DNA of 64,000 nt from the NCBI RefSeq assembly GCF_003112575.1, contig NZ_BEWC01000003.1:416674-480673 (forward strand), written 5' to 3'. Source of the stretch: Streptomyces ardesiacus. GTDB lineage: Bacteria; Actinomycetota; Actinomycetes; Streptomycetales; Streptomycetaceae. The translations under genes and the position numbers were made by a program. Under the pieces are notes generated by a model. The model worked only from the letters and a program-made list of their open reading frames with translations. It made no database searches and had not been told where the DNA came from. Below, piece by piece: positions 32,852-40,608 of this stretch (its first letter is position 1; every line of letters starts with the position of its first letter).

Positions 32852-34128
32852 GGAAGGACCTCCGGGGCGGGAAACGTTTCGTACGGGGATGTATGGGGGG
32901 AATGCGGGGATGAGGACGACCGCTCGGTCTCGTCGCTGAGCCCGGCGCGGTCGGACCGCTGCTGCGCGCGGTCGCGGGCCAGGCCCGCCTCCGGCAGTCG
33001 CAGGGTGAACGTGGAGCCCTGGCCTTCGGCGCTCCACACCGTGACCTCCCCGCCGTGCGAGGCGACCACGTGCTTGACGATCGCGAGACCCAGACCGGTG
33101 CCCCCGGTGGCCCGGGAGCGGGCCGGGTCGACGCGGTAGAAGCGCTCGAAGACGCGCTCCTTGTCCTTCTCCGAGATGCCGATGCCCTGGTCGGTCACGG
33201 CGATCTCGATCAGGTCGCCGCCGGTGGCGGCGACGCGGCGGGCGGCGATGCCGACGCGGGTGCGGGCCGGCGAGTAGTTGACGGCGTTCTCGACGAGGTT
33301 GCCGAGGGCGGCGGCGAGCTGGCCGCGGTTGCCGCGTACGTGCAGGTCCGCCGTGCCTCCGGCGGCCATGGTGATCTGCTTGGTGCCGGCCGCGTGCCGG
33401 CACCGGTCGATGGCCTCGTCGACCAGCTCGTCCACCCGGACGGGCTCGGCGTCGTCGAGGGGGTCGTCGTTCTGCACCCGCGAGAGGTCGATGAGCTCCT
33501 GCACGAGGTTGGTGAGCCGGGTCGCCTCGATCTGCATCCGTCCGGCGAACCGCTCCACGGCCTCCGGGTCGTCGGAGGCGTCCATGACGGCCTCGGACAG
33601 CAGCGAGAGCGCCCCCACCGGCGTCTTCAGCTCGTGGCTCACGTTGGCGACGAAGTCGCGCCGTACGGCTTCGATGCGGCGGGCCTCGGTGAGGTCCTCG
33701 ACCAGCAGCAGCACCAGCCGGGAGCCGAGGGGCGCGACGCGTGCGGAGACGGCCAGGGCCTCCCCCCGCCCGTTGCCGCGCCGCGGCAGGTCCAGCTCGA
33801 CCTGCCGTATCTCCCCGTCCCGCCGGGTGTCCCTGGCCATCTGCAGCATCGGCTCGACGGCGAGCTTGCCGCCCCGGACCAGGCCGAGGGCGTACGCCGC
33901 CGAGCTGGCCTTGACCACCGCGTCGGCCTCGTCGAGGACGACCGCGGAGGAGCGCAGTACGGACAGGACGGTGTCGACACCCGGCGGCAGCACCGGGTCC
34001 GTGTGCAGCGAGCTGCGCGTGGGGCGCTTCTGCTCCCGCTCGCTCCAGCGGAACGCCAGCACGGCGATGACACCGGTGAGCACTCCGGCGATCGCCGCCA
34101 CTGCGGCGACCGCCGCGTTCACGTCCAT
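32848..34128 (-). CDS. phoR: Phosphate sensor histidine kinase PhoR (SenX3-like)
   Basis: 426 residues. One N-terminal transmembrane helix (~6-27, AVAAIAGVLTGVIAVLAF), a PAS-like region ~50-150, the dimerisation H-box FVANVSHELKTPVGAL with H165, N-box LGNLVENAVNYSP, G1 DQGIGIS, F-box FERFYRV and G2 GGTGLGLAIVKH. The C-terminal ~45 residues are disordered. The single membrane pass is typical of SenX3/PhoR kinases that sense phosphate through PhoU and the Pst transporter. Its promoter faces phoU across the PHO box. Confidence 0.96.
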   Translation of the reverse strand: MDVNAAVAAVAAIAGVLTGVIAVLAFRWSEREQKRPTRSSLHTDPVLPPGVDTVLSVLRSSAVVLDEADAVVKASSAAYALGLVRGGKLAVEPMLQMARDTRRDGEIRQVELDLPRRGNGRGEALAVSARVAPLGSRLVLLLVEDLTEARRIEAVRRDFVANVSHELKTPVGALSLLSEAVMDASDDPEAVERFAGRMQIEATRLTNLVQELIDLSRVQNDDPLDDAEPVRVDELVDEAIDRCRHAAGTKQITMAAGGTADLHVRGNRGQLAAALGNLVENAVNYSPARTRVGIAARRVAATGGDLIEIAVTDQGIGISEKDKERVFERFYRVDPARSRATGGTGLGLAIVKHVVASHGGEVTVWSAEGQGSTFTLRLPEAGLARDRAQQRSDRAGLSDETERSSSSPHSPHTSPYETFPAPEVLP

Positions 34129-34201
34129 GTCTCCAGGTTAGGCACGCCGAACGGCCGCGCCCCAGCCATCGGGGTGCGACCTCGAACACTCGTCGCCCAG
34201 A

Positions 34202-34234
34202 GTTCACCTTGGAGCCAGGGCCGGTTCACGTGGG
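34202..34234 (+). promoter_or_regulatory. PHO box in the phoR-phoU intergenic region
   Basis: Three contiguous 11-bp units: GTTCACCTTGG (34202-34212), AGCCAGGGCCG (34213-34223) and GTTCACGTGGG (34224-34234). The outer two match the PhoP direct-repeat unit (GTTCACC-type core) at the right 22-bp spacing; the middle one is poor, as in many natural sites. It lies between the divergent phoR-phoP and phoU starts and allows PhoP to control both, in line with the known autoregulation. Confidence 0.88.
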
Positions 34235-34342
34235 GTGCCGGAAACGGACGCGTACGGGCCGGAACGTGTAAGCGTGGGGGCACGGCGAGGGGCACGAGGC
34301 CGCTCTTCGCGCCCTTAAACGGACGTACGAGAGGGAATCCTG

Positions 34343-35032
34343 ATGCGGGACGCGTACCACGAGGAACTTGATTCGATCGGTGACGGTCTGGTGGAGATGG
34401 CCCGGCTGGTCGGGTCGGCCATCGGACGCGCCACGACCGCGATCCTCGACTCCGACCTCAAGCTGGCCGAGGCCGTCATCGAGGCGGACCAGAAGGTCGA
34501 CGACCTCCAGCACGAGCTGGAGGCGCGGGCGATAACGCTGCTGGCCCGCCAGCAGCCGGTGGCGACGGACCTGCGCATCGTCGTCACCTCGCTGCGGATG
34601 TCGGCCGACCTGGAGCGCTCGGGCGACCTGGCCCAGCACGTGGCCAAGCTGGCCCGGCTGCGCTACCCGGAGCGCGCGGTGCCGCACGACCTGCACGCGA
34701 CCATCCTGGAGATGGGCCAGCTCGCGCAGCGCCTGATGGCGAAGGCCGCCGAGGTGATCATCACCAAGGACGTCGACCTGGCGCTCCAGCTGGAGCAGGA
34801 CGACGACGCGATGGACCTCCTGCACCGCACCCTCTTCCAGCACCTGATGGACGACCGCTGGAAGCACGGCATCGAGACGGCGGTCGACGTGACGCTGCTG
34901 GGCCGCTACTACGAGCGGTACGCCGACCACGCGGTCGCGGTCGCCAAGCGGGTGGTCTACCTGGTCACCGGCGAGCACGCGGACAACCTGCAGGCGGACA
35001 TCCAGCCGGCGACGCAGGCCGAGGGGGCCTGA
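34343..35032 (+). CDS. phoU: Phosphate signalling protein PhoU
   Basis: 229 residues made of two three-helix PhoU repeats. Visible markers are MRDAYHEELDSIGDGLVEMA, the metal-binding E/D-rich motifs EADQKVDDLQHELEARA and ERYADHAVAVAKRVVYLVTG, and RMSADLERSGDLAQHVA. PhoU links the Pst transporter to PhoR and represses the pho regulon when phosphate is ample. Divergent from phoR-phoP. Confidence 0.96.
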   Translation: MRDAYHEELDSIGDGLVEMARLVGSAIGRATTAILDSDLKLAEAVIEADQKVDDLQHELEARAITLLARQQPVATDLRIVVTSLRMSADLERSGDLAQHVAKLARLRYPERAVPHDLHATILEMGQLAQRLMAKAAEVIITKDVDLALQLEQDDDAMDLLHRTLFQHLMDDRWKHGIETAVDVTLLGRYYERYADHAVAVAKRVVYLVTGEHADNLQADIQPATQAEGA

Positions 35033-35152
35033 GCCGCGCGGGAGCGGGCCGGGGGCGCGCGTCCGCTCCAGTGCGCCGTTGATGCGACGGCCGCCGGGGG
35101 CGTGCAATGGACCCGCACACCCGGTCCCCGGCACCCGCTTCCAGGAGGAACC

Positions 35153-35308
35153 ATGGCCGATTCCCCCAGCACGAAGCCCGACCCCGCACAGGAACGCCCC
35201 ACCGAGCAGCCCGCCGAGATCCGCAGCCTGCCGCTGATCGCCGCGTGCGGCTGCGGCTCGGGCTGCGGCTGCGGCTGCCAGTCGGGCAGCCCCTGCCAGT
35301 GCGGCTGA
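35153..35308 (+). CDS. Small Cys/Gly-rich peptide (RiPP precursor-like or metallothionein-like)
   Basis: 51 residues from an ATG with a very strong RBS (AGGAGGAA, 4 nt spacer). The first ~30 residues are polar and acidic (TKPDPAQERPTEQPAEIRSL). The last ~20 are ACGCGSGCGCGCQSGSPCQCG-like, with seven Cys alternating with Gly, Ser and Gln. The sharp split between a leader-like half and a Cys/Gly core resembles RiPP precursors. Alternatively the Cys cluster could bind metal like a small metallothionein. A LanC-like gene lies 580 bp downstream in the same direction, with a membrane protein between. An in-frame upstream ATG at 35105 would lengthen the product but lacks an RBS. Confidence 0.75.
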   Translation: MADSPSTKPDPAQERPTEQPAEIRSLPLIAACGCGSGCGCGCQSGSPCQCG

Positions 35309-35323
35309 CGCGGTAGCGGTACG

Positions 35324-35379
35324 CCGTACTCAAGTCGTACGACCGTCCCTGAGTGCCGCGTCGTACGGCTTGAGTACGG
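35324..35379. repeat. 20-bp inverted repeat downstream of the Cys-rich peptide gene
   Basis: The arm gtactcaagtcgtacgac (35326-35343) is mirrored by gtcgtacggcttgagtac (35360-35377) with one mismatch; two further pairs extend it on each side. The 16-bp spacer contains cctgagtg, and a third ggtactcagg follows at ~35379. It lies 16 bp after the peptide stop and ~80 bp before the membrane protein gene. It could be the peptide gene's terminator or attenuator. The TACTCA-type repeats would also suit a regulator site. Confidence 0.85.
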
Positions 35380-35460
35380 GTACTCAGGCCCCCGAAACCG
35401 TTCCGTCCGACCCTGGAGACAGGAAGCCGGACGCACACGACCCCCGGGGGCCGAGACCTG

Positions 35461-35841
35461 ATGACGAAGACCACCAGCCGGACACGCCTCAACCCGATAC
35501 GCGCCGACCGGATGCGCGCCCTGGCCCGTCTGGCCGTCGCCAACCGCGTCTCGGCGGTCTACCTGGCCCTGGTCGGCGGGGCGACGGCGCTCGCCGCGGC
35601 GGAGCCCCTCTTCGGCTCCGGCCCCGACGCCTCCCTCGTCTGGGTCTGGCCGGCCCTGTTCACCTTCCCGGCCTTCGGTCTCGTGGCCTGGCTCGGCGAG
35701 GCGGGCTGGGGCGGCGACACCCCGACGTGGTTCTTCGTCGGCGGCATCGTGCTCTCGGCGCTGGTCCAGTCGCTGGCCCTGGGTGCCGTGTGGCAGACGC
35801 TGCGCGGACGGCGCACGCGGCACCTGACGCCGGCGAACTGA
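35461..35841 (+). CDS. SCO4225-family small membrane protein
   Basis: 126 residues. Basic N-terminus (TRLNPIRADRMRA), then three hydrophobic segments: ~31-48 (SAVYLALVGGATALAAAE), ~59-80 (LVWVWPALFTFPAFGLVAWL) and ~92-112 (FFVGGIVLSALVQSLALGAVW). The last 12 residues are basic. It agrees in length and position with the small membrane proteins annotated as the SCO4225 family. Function unknown. 50 bp before the LanC-like gene, so they may form a pair. Confidence 0.8.
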   Translation: MTKTTSRTRLNPIRADRMRALARLAVANRVSAVYLALVGGATALAAAEPLFGSGPDASLVWVWPALFTFPAFGLVAWLGEAGWGGDTPTWFFVGGIVLSALVQSLALGAVWQTLRGRRTRHLTPAN

Positions 35842-35891
35842 CCGCGGCACCCCCCTGGGGCCGGGGAACACCCGGGTGCGAGAGTGGCCCC

Positions 35892-37157
35892 ATGACGGCA
35901 CCGGGAACCACGCTCGTGACGGCCGACGAGGTCGAGGACCTCGCGGTGGACGGGCTGCGGTGGCTGACGGGGACGGCGCGGGAAACCCCCGGCGGCGGTC
36001 TCGCCTGGCCGACGAAGCCCTCCGACGAAGCCGTGGAGCAGATGCTCTACGACGGCACGGCGGGCATCGTCCCGGTGTTCCTGGAGGCATGGCACCACTT
36101 CGGCGACGACGCCTACGCCGACACCGCCCTGCGCGCGGCCCGTTCCCTCGCGTCCTCGGTCGACAGCCTGGAGGACGATTCCCTGTACTTCGGCCGTACG
36201 GGACTGGCGCTGGTCCTGCGCGCCGTCCACGACGCCCTGGGCGACACGGCCGCGGGCGAGGCGGCGGACCGCGCCCTCCGCCTCGTCCGCTCCCGCTTCG
36301 ACGGCACCCGCTGGGGCGAGCTGTTCGAGCTGATGGGCGGCAACGCGGGCATCGGCCTCGGCGCCCTGCTGGCCGGCGACCCCGACCTGGCCGTCCTGGC
36401 CGTGGAGCCGTACCTGCGCACGGCGGAACGGACGCCGAACGGCGTCCACTGGCCGCACCGCACAGGCGTCGAGGCCCGCCTGCACCACGTCTCGCACGGC
36501 ACCCTCGGCATCGCCCTGGCCCTCGCCCGCGTCGGCGCGGCCACCGGCCGGGGCGATCTGCTCGACCTCGCGCTGTCCGCCGCGGCCGACGTCGTGTCCC
36601 GCGACTCGGCGGGCCCCGACGGCTTCCTGGCCCCGCACTCCACCCCGCAGTACCTCCCGGACCTCATCGACCCGGTCAGCTACGGCTGGTGCCACGGCCC
36701 GGCCGGCGACGCCCAGCTCTTCCGCACCCTGCGCGACGTCACGTCCGATGCCGCCTGGACCGCACTGGCCGACCGCTGCTGGCACACGGTCACCCACTCG
36801 GGCCTCCCCCGGCGGCTGCGCCCCGGCTTCTGGGACAACAACGGCCGCTGCTGCGGCACGGCGGGCGTCCTGGCCCTGGCCTGCGACCGGCTCGCCGAGC
36901 AGCGGGACGCGTCCGGTTTCGCCGGGGTCCTGGTCGCGGACCTGACCGCCCGCGCGACCCGGGACGCCGACGGCGCCCGCTGGTCGAACGTCGACTTCCG
37001 GTCCACGCCGGGCGACCTCGAACCGCGGACCGGCTGGGCGATGGGCGGCGCGGGCATCGTGCGCGAACTCCTGCGCCACGTCCGCCTGACCCGCGGAGGC
37101 GACCCCCGCTACGCCTTCACGTGGCCGGACCAGCCGCAGGTGTCCGCGCCCGCCTGA
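35892..37157 (+). CDS. LanC-like (lanthionine synthetase C family) protein
   Basis: 421 residues with the alpha-toroid repeats of the LanC family (YDGTAGIVPVFLEAWHH, YFGRTGLALVLRAVHD, GGNAGIGLGALLAG, HGTLGIALALARVG). The zinc ligands can be placed: C267 in YGWCHGPAG, and C320-C321 in NGRCCGTAG. The Cys-Cys-Gly form is that of LanM cyclase domains rather than the Cys-His-Gly of LanC. The residues for catalysis are therefore present, but no dehydratase gene is nearby. It may cyclise a peptide or, like LanCL proteins, act on other thiol adducts. Its closest possible substrate in the window is the Cys-rich peptide at 35153. Confidence 0.85.
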   Translation: MTAPGTTLVTADEVEDLAVDGLRWLTGTARETPGGGLAWPTKPSDEAVEQMLYDGTAGIVPVFLEAWHHFGDDAYADTALRAARSLASSVDSLEDDSLYFGRTGLALVLRAVHDALGDTAAGEAADRALRLVRSRFDGTRWGELFELMGGNAGIGLGALLAGDPDLAVLAVEPYLRTAERTPNGVHWPHRTGVEARLHHVSHGTLGIALALARVGAATGRGDLLDLALSAAADVVSRDSAGPDGFLAPHSTPQYLPDLIDPVSYGWCHGPAGDAQLFRTLRDVTSDAAWTALADRCWHTVTHSGLPRRLRPGFWDNNGRCCGTAGVLALACDRLAEQRDASGFAGVLVADLTARATRDADGARWSNVDFRSTPGDLEPRTGWAMGGAGIVRELLRHVRLTRGGDPRYAFTWPDQPQVSAPA

Positions 37158-37251
37158 CCGGAACGCCCGAACCCGGCCGACCGAACCGGTCCGCGGCGAT
37201 CGGGCGCCGCGACGGCACCCGCTGCCACGGTGGACGCCGAAGGGAGGCCGC

Positions 37252-38121
37252 ATGATCCCGGCACTGAACCGGCTCGTCGACCTGGTCGAGGAGCACCTCG
37301 GCGAGGAACCCGACGTACCCGCGCTGGCCGCGGGGCTCGGCACGACCGAGTACCACCTGCGGCGGATGTTCTCGTCGCTGGCGGGCATGCCGCTGTCGGA
37401 GTACGTCCGCCGGCGCCGCATGACCGTCGCCGCCGCCGACGTCGTACGGGGCGGCGACGACCTGCTGGGCATCGCCGTCCGGTACGGATACGGCTCGACG
37501 GAGGCGTTCGGGCGCGCGTTCCGGTCGGTGCACGGCGCCGCCCCGCGCGACGTACGCCGCGACGGCGGCCCCCTTCGGAGCCAACCGCAGCTCAGGTTCC
37601 GCCTGACCGTCGAAGGGAGCACCCCCATGGACACCCGTTTCACCGACCGCCCCGCCTTCCGCCTGATCGGCCACGCGGCCCGCGTCCCCCTCATCCACGA
37701 GGGCGTCAACCCGCACATCCGGCAGCACATCGCCGCACTCCCCCAGGAGGCCCACGTCCGCCTGAAGTCCCTCGGCGACACGGACCCGGCCGGACTGCTC
37801 CAGGTCTGCGACGACGTGGCCCAGGACGGCGCGGAGGGCACGGAGCTGACCTACCTCCACGGCGTGGCCGTCTCCGCCGGCACCCCCGCCCCCGACGACC
37901 TCGACGCCATCGAGGTCCCGGCGGGCACCTGGGCGGTCTTCCGCAGCTCGGGCCCCTACCCGGAATCCCTCCAGACCACCTGGGCGGCCACGGCGTCCGA
38001 GTGGTTCCCCTCCCACCCGTGGCGCCTGCGCCCCGGCCCGTCGATCGTGGCGGTCCTGGACCGAACGGCCGACTTCACGACGGCGACCACCGAACTGTGG
38101 CTGCCGGTGGAACCGGCCTGA
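37252..38121 (+). CDS. AraC-family regulator with GyrI-like effector domain
   Basis: 289 residues. Two AraC helix-turn-helix motifs are in the first ~105 residues (VPALAAGLGTTEYHLRRMF; LLGIAVRYGYGSTEAFGRAF). A GyrI/SOUL-like small-molecule domain follows at ~127-287 (FTDRPAFRLIGHAARVP, EVPAGTWAVFRSSGPYPESL, STATTELWLPV-like end). Rob/BmrR-type proteins of this build sense hydrophobic drugs or metabolites. The RBS AAGGGAGG precedes the ATG. Same direction as the LanC-like and cupin genes with short gaps; its target is not evident. Confidence 0.92.
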   Translation: MIPALNRLVDLVEEHLGEEPDVPALAAGLGTTEYHLRRMFSSLAGMPLSEYVRRRRMTVAAADVVRGGDDLLGIAVRYGYGSTEAFGRAFRSVHGAAPRDVRRDGGPLRSQPQLRFRLTVEGSTPMDTRFTDRPAFRLIGHAARVPLIHEGVNPHIRQHIAALPQEAHVRLKSLGDTDPAGLLQVCDDVAQDGAEGTELTYLHGVAVSAGTPAPDDLDAIEVPAGTWAVFRSSGPYPESLQTTWAATASEWFPSHPWRLRPGPSIVAVLDRTADFTTATTELWLPVEPA

Positions 38122-38172
38122 AGGGGGGCGGCGCCCGCCCCCGGGCCGAGCGGGCTGCTAGCTTCCGGAGCC

Positions 38173-38571
38173 ATGACGGACAGCGTGTACGTGGGCAACG
38201 CGGGCGAGGACGCGGCACTGGACCGGGGATGGCTGCTGGGGCACTTCAAGGACGCCTCCGATCCCCGGCACAGCGAGGACGTGGAGATCAAGTGGGGCGT
38301 CCACCCGAAGGGCGACGAGCGCGTCCACTGGGTCACCGGCGAGCAGCGCACCACGCTGCAGGTCCTGGTCAGCGGCCGCTTCCGGGTGGAACTGCCCGGC
38401 CGCAGCGTCGTCCTGGCCCGGCAGGGCGACTACGTCGTGTGGGGCCGGGGCGTCGACCACTCCTGGTACGCGGAGGAGGACGCGGTGGTGCTGACGGTGC
38501 GGTGGCCGTCCGTGCCCGGGTACGCGGTCGACGCCGGGAACGGCTCCGGGGCGCCGTCGGCGGGGAGCTGA
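38173..38571 (+). CDS. Small cupin-fold protein (often mislabelled signal peptidase I)
   Basis: 132 residues. A single cupin barrel: VEIKWGVHPKGDERVHW, LQVLVSGRFRVELPGRS, GDYVVWGRGVDHSWYAEED, then VVLTVRWPS. One His-containing motif is clear, but the full metal triad is not, so I cannot assign an enzyme activity. Homologues in Streptomyces carry the label 'signal peptidase I', which this sequence does not support, since it has no membrane anchor and no Ser-Lys motif. 51 bp after the AraC/GyrI gene. Confidence 0.8.
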   Translation: MTDSVYVGNAGEDAALDRGWLLGHFKDASDPRHSEDVEIKWGVHPKGDERVHWVTGEQRTTLQVLVSGRFRVELPGRSVVLARQGDYVVWGRGVDHSWYAEEDAVVLTVRWPSVPGYAVDAGNGSGAPSAGS

Positions 38572-38595
38572 GCCACTGAGCTGAACCACTCCCTC

Positions 38596-38664
38596 ACTTG
38601 CCACATCGGAAACCCAAGACTTGCCACACCGGAAACCCAAGACTTTCCACACCGGAAACAAAAG
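38596..38664 (+). repeat. Three 23-bp direct repeats in front of a membrane protein/regulator pair
   Basis: Units at 38596-38618, 38619-38641 and 38642-38664, with consensus actt(g/t)ccacaccggaaac then aag. Each contains a TT(G/T)CC-N5-GGAAA dyad. A fourth half, tttccggcatggaaa, overlaps the start codon at 38680. The array ends 15 bp before the ATG, so binding would block transcription or translation initiation. The regulator encoded two genes down is the obvious candidate to bind here. Confidence 0.9.
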
Positions 38665-38679
38665 GCTACTCTTTCCGGC

Positions 38680-39171
38680 ATGGAAACAAACGGGGTCCCC
38701 CTGACGCCGGAGCAGGCCCGCGCCGCCCTGGCCGACACCGACCGCGTCCGGGCCTCGGCCACGGCGCTGGCGGCCACACCCTGGCCGACCTGGTTCTTCA
38801 TCACGCTGACGCTCTACGTCGCCGCCCTCCCGGTCACCGTCGGAGGCATCGTGGCCGACCGGGACTGGCTGCTCCCGCGCCCCGCCTGGATGGCCGTGAT
38901 GCTGGCGGCCACCGCCCTCTACGCGGCACTCCTCGCCGTCGCCTCGAAGTCGTGGCGCGAGAGGACCGGCGTGGCCCTGCGGCTGGACGTCCTGCCGAAG
39001 CGCGCGACCATGCCGCTCGCGGTCGGCCTGCCCCTCCTGCTGGTCGGCGGACCGTACGCCTTCCACGCCACGGGCCGGGCGGCCTGGCTGATCGCGTCCT
39101 CACTGATCGGCGCGGCCGTGTCCGTCGGCTTCCACCTGACCTTCGTACGCCTGCACCGGAGGTCCGCGTGA
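38680..39171 (+). CDS. Small integral membrane protein
   Basis: 163 residues with four hydrophobic segments: ~33-53 (TWFFITLTLYVAALPVTVGG), ~69-88 (AWMAVMLAATALYAALLAV), ~110-126 (MPLAVGLPLLLVGGPYA) and ~134-152 (AWLIASSLIGAAVSVGFHL). No recognised domain. Its stop overlaps the GTG of the regulator gene (GTGA). This membrane protein plus small regulator arrangement is common in Streptomyces and usually forms one autoregulated unit. Confidence 0.8.
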   Translation: METNGVPLTPEQARAALADTDRVRASATALAATPWPTWFFITLTLYVAALPVTVGGIVADRDWLLPRPAWMAVMLAATALYAALLAVASKSWRERTGVALRLDVLPKRATMPLAVGLPLLLVGGPYAFHATGRAAWLIASSLIGAAVSVGFHLTFVRLHRRSA

Positions 39172-39497
39172 GCGCCGGCAGCGGCGACCCGGGCGACCCG
39201 ATGGCGGGCTTCGACACCACCATCCACGCCCCGCACCGCCTGCGCATCTGCGCGCTGCTGGAGGGCGCCGGGGAGGCGGAGTTCGCCCTGGTCCAGAAGC
39301 AACTCGGCCTGTCCGCATCGGCGTTGAGCAAACACGTCACCGTACTGATGGACGCCGGCTACGCCGAACAACGCAAGGCCGTCCGCGACACCCGCCAACG
39401 CGTCTGGCTCCGCCTGACCAAGCAGGGCCACGCCGCGTACCAGGGCCACCTCGCGGCACTGCGCGCGATCGTGGAACCGCCGGACCCGGCACCCTGA
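39168..39497 (+). CDS. Winged-helix transcriptional regulator (ArsR/MarR-like)
   Basis: 109 residues from GTG, 4-nt overlap with the membrane protein, RBS GGAGG 5 nt upstream. The winged helix-turn-helix fills most of the protein: HAPHRLRICALLEG, EFALVQKQLGLSASALSKHV, MDAGYAEQRKAVRDTRQRVW, LRLTKQGHAAYQGHL. There is no separate ligand domain. Likely represses its own operon through the 23-bp repeats upstream (inference). Confidence 0.88.
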   Translation: MSAGSGDPGDPMAGFDTTIHAPHRLRICALLEGAGEAEFALVQKQLGLSASALSKHVTVLMDAGYAEQRKAVRDTRQRVWLRLTKQGHAAYQGHLAALRAIVEPPDPAP

Positions 39498-39566
39498 GCC
39501 GACCGGACCGACCGGACCGGCTGGACCGGCTGGACCGGCTGGACCGACCGTGACCGACCGCGCCGC
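39498..39566. repeat. Short ggaccggct microrepeats between convergent genes
   Basis: About 60 bp made of gaccg-type steps, including three consecutive copies of ggaccggct (ca. 39513-39541). No hairpin terminator of normal form is visible. The repeats may fold with each other and separate the convergent regulator and GNAT genes. Confidence 0.6.
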
Positions 39567-40067
39567 CTACGCCGGGACCACCAGGTCGCGCCGGTACCAG
39601 AGCCCGGTCTTCCCGCCGAGGTCGGCGGGACCGGCCGGCCCGACCGCGACGAACCCGGCCTTGGTCAGCACCTTCTGCGACGCCGGGTTGGCGTCGGCGG
39701 CGGCTGCCCGCAGCGTCCGCAGTCCGTGCCGCTCCGCCGCCAGCCGGCACACCTCCCGTACGGTCCCGGTCGCCACACCGCGCCCGGAGACTTCCCGCGC
39801 GACCCTGTACCCGAGGCCGGCGGAGCCCTCCGCGAGGTCGTACAGGTTGAACCGCCCCAGCACGCGACCGCCTTCTGCGACCAGCACGTAGAAGACGCAG
39901 ACACCCGCCTCCTGCTCGGCGAGCAGGGCGCGGTACCGCTCTTCGAACCGCTCGAAGTACGCGTCGCCCCGATCGGGAACGGAGGCGGCGAAGTACGCAC
40001 GGTTCGCCACCTCGAAGTCCAGGACCGCCTGGACATGACCGGCATCCAACTGCTCCAACTCGGGCAC
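39567..40067 (-). CDS. GNAT family N-acetyltransferase (RimJ/RimL-like)
   Basis: 166 residues. The GNAT fold is recognised from VLGRFNLYDLAEGSAGLGYRV (strands 4-5), the acetyl-CoA loop REVSGRGVATGTV and the late ADANPASQKVLTKAGF (motif B). Similar enzymes acetylate ribosomal protein N-termini or small amines; the substrate is not predictable. Start ATG at 40067. Confidence 0.9.
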   Translation of the reverse strand: MPELEQLDAGHVQAVLDFEVANRAYFAASVPDRGDAYFERFEERYRALLAEQEAGVCVFYVLVAEGGRVLGRFNLYDLAEGSAGLGYRVAREVSGRGVATGTVREVCRLAAERHGLRTLRAAAADANPASQKVLTKAGFVAVGPAGPADLGGKTGLWYRRDLVVPA

Positions 40068-40302
40068 GCCGCGACTCTACGCAGCCGACGCGCCCCGGCG
40101 CACACGAGTTGGGCGCCGGAACCAGCGCGGGACCCCCATCTGCGCGCCGCCGTACCCGACAGAGTTACTCCGCACCGCGTCGCCCCGCCGCACCGCTGAA
40201 CGAACATTATGGTCAAACCGCCACAAATCACTTCAGCGGCAGTGGGGGGGAAGCCCGCCCAGCACCACCCACCCCCGGCCCCCAGCGACGCGGAGGCACC
40301 CC

Positions 40303-40587
40303 ATGGCGAGGTACGACTACACGTGCGGCCGGTGCGGCGTGTTCGAGGTCGTCCGCCCGATCGACGCCCCGACACCCGAGCCGCCGACGTGCGCCACCTG
40401 CGGCGGAGCGGCGACGCGTCTGTACGCCCCGCCTGCCCTCACCTCTCCCCGCTCCGCCCTGCGACGGGCACGCGACACCGCCGAGGCCAGCGCACACGAG
40501 CCGGCGGTACTGCACAGCCCGCCCGCACCACCCCGTCGCCCTGCTCGCCCACCGAATCCCCTGCACGCCCGCCTCCCCAAACCGTGA
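40303..40587 (+). CDS. fmdB: FmdB-family zinc ribbon protein
   Basis: 94 residues. The first ~45 form the FmdB putative regulatory zinc ribbon (MARYDYTCGRCGVFEV, then CATCGGAATRLYAPPAL). The rest is a Pro/Arg/Ala-rich disordered tail. RBS GGAGG. It precedes formamidase by 21 bp, the arrangement known from Methylophilus, where FmdB was proposed to regulate fmdA. An 8-bp inverted repeat (ccgctgaa 40193-40200 / ttcagcgg 40232-40239) upstream could be its control site. Confidence 0.88.
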   Translation: MARYDYTCGRCGVFEVVRPIDAPTPEPPTCATCGGAATRLYAPPALTSPRSALRRARDTAEASAHEPAVLHSPPAPPRRPARPPNPLHARLPKP

Positions 40588-40608
40588 CCGACAGGCAAGG
40601 AACGACAG

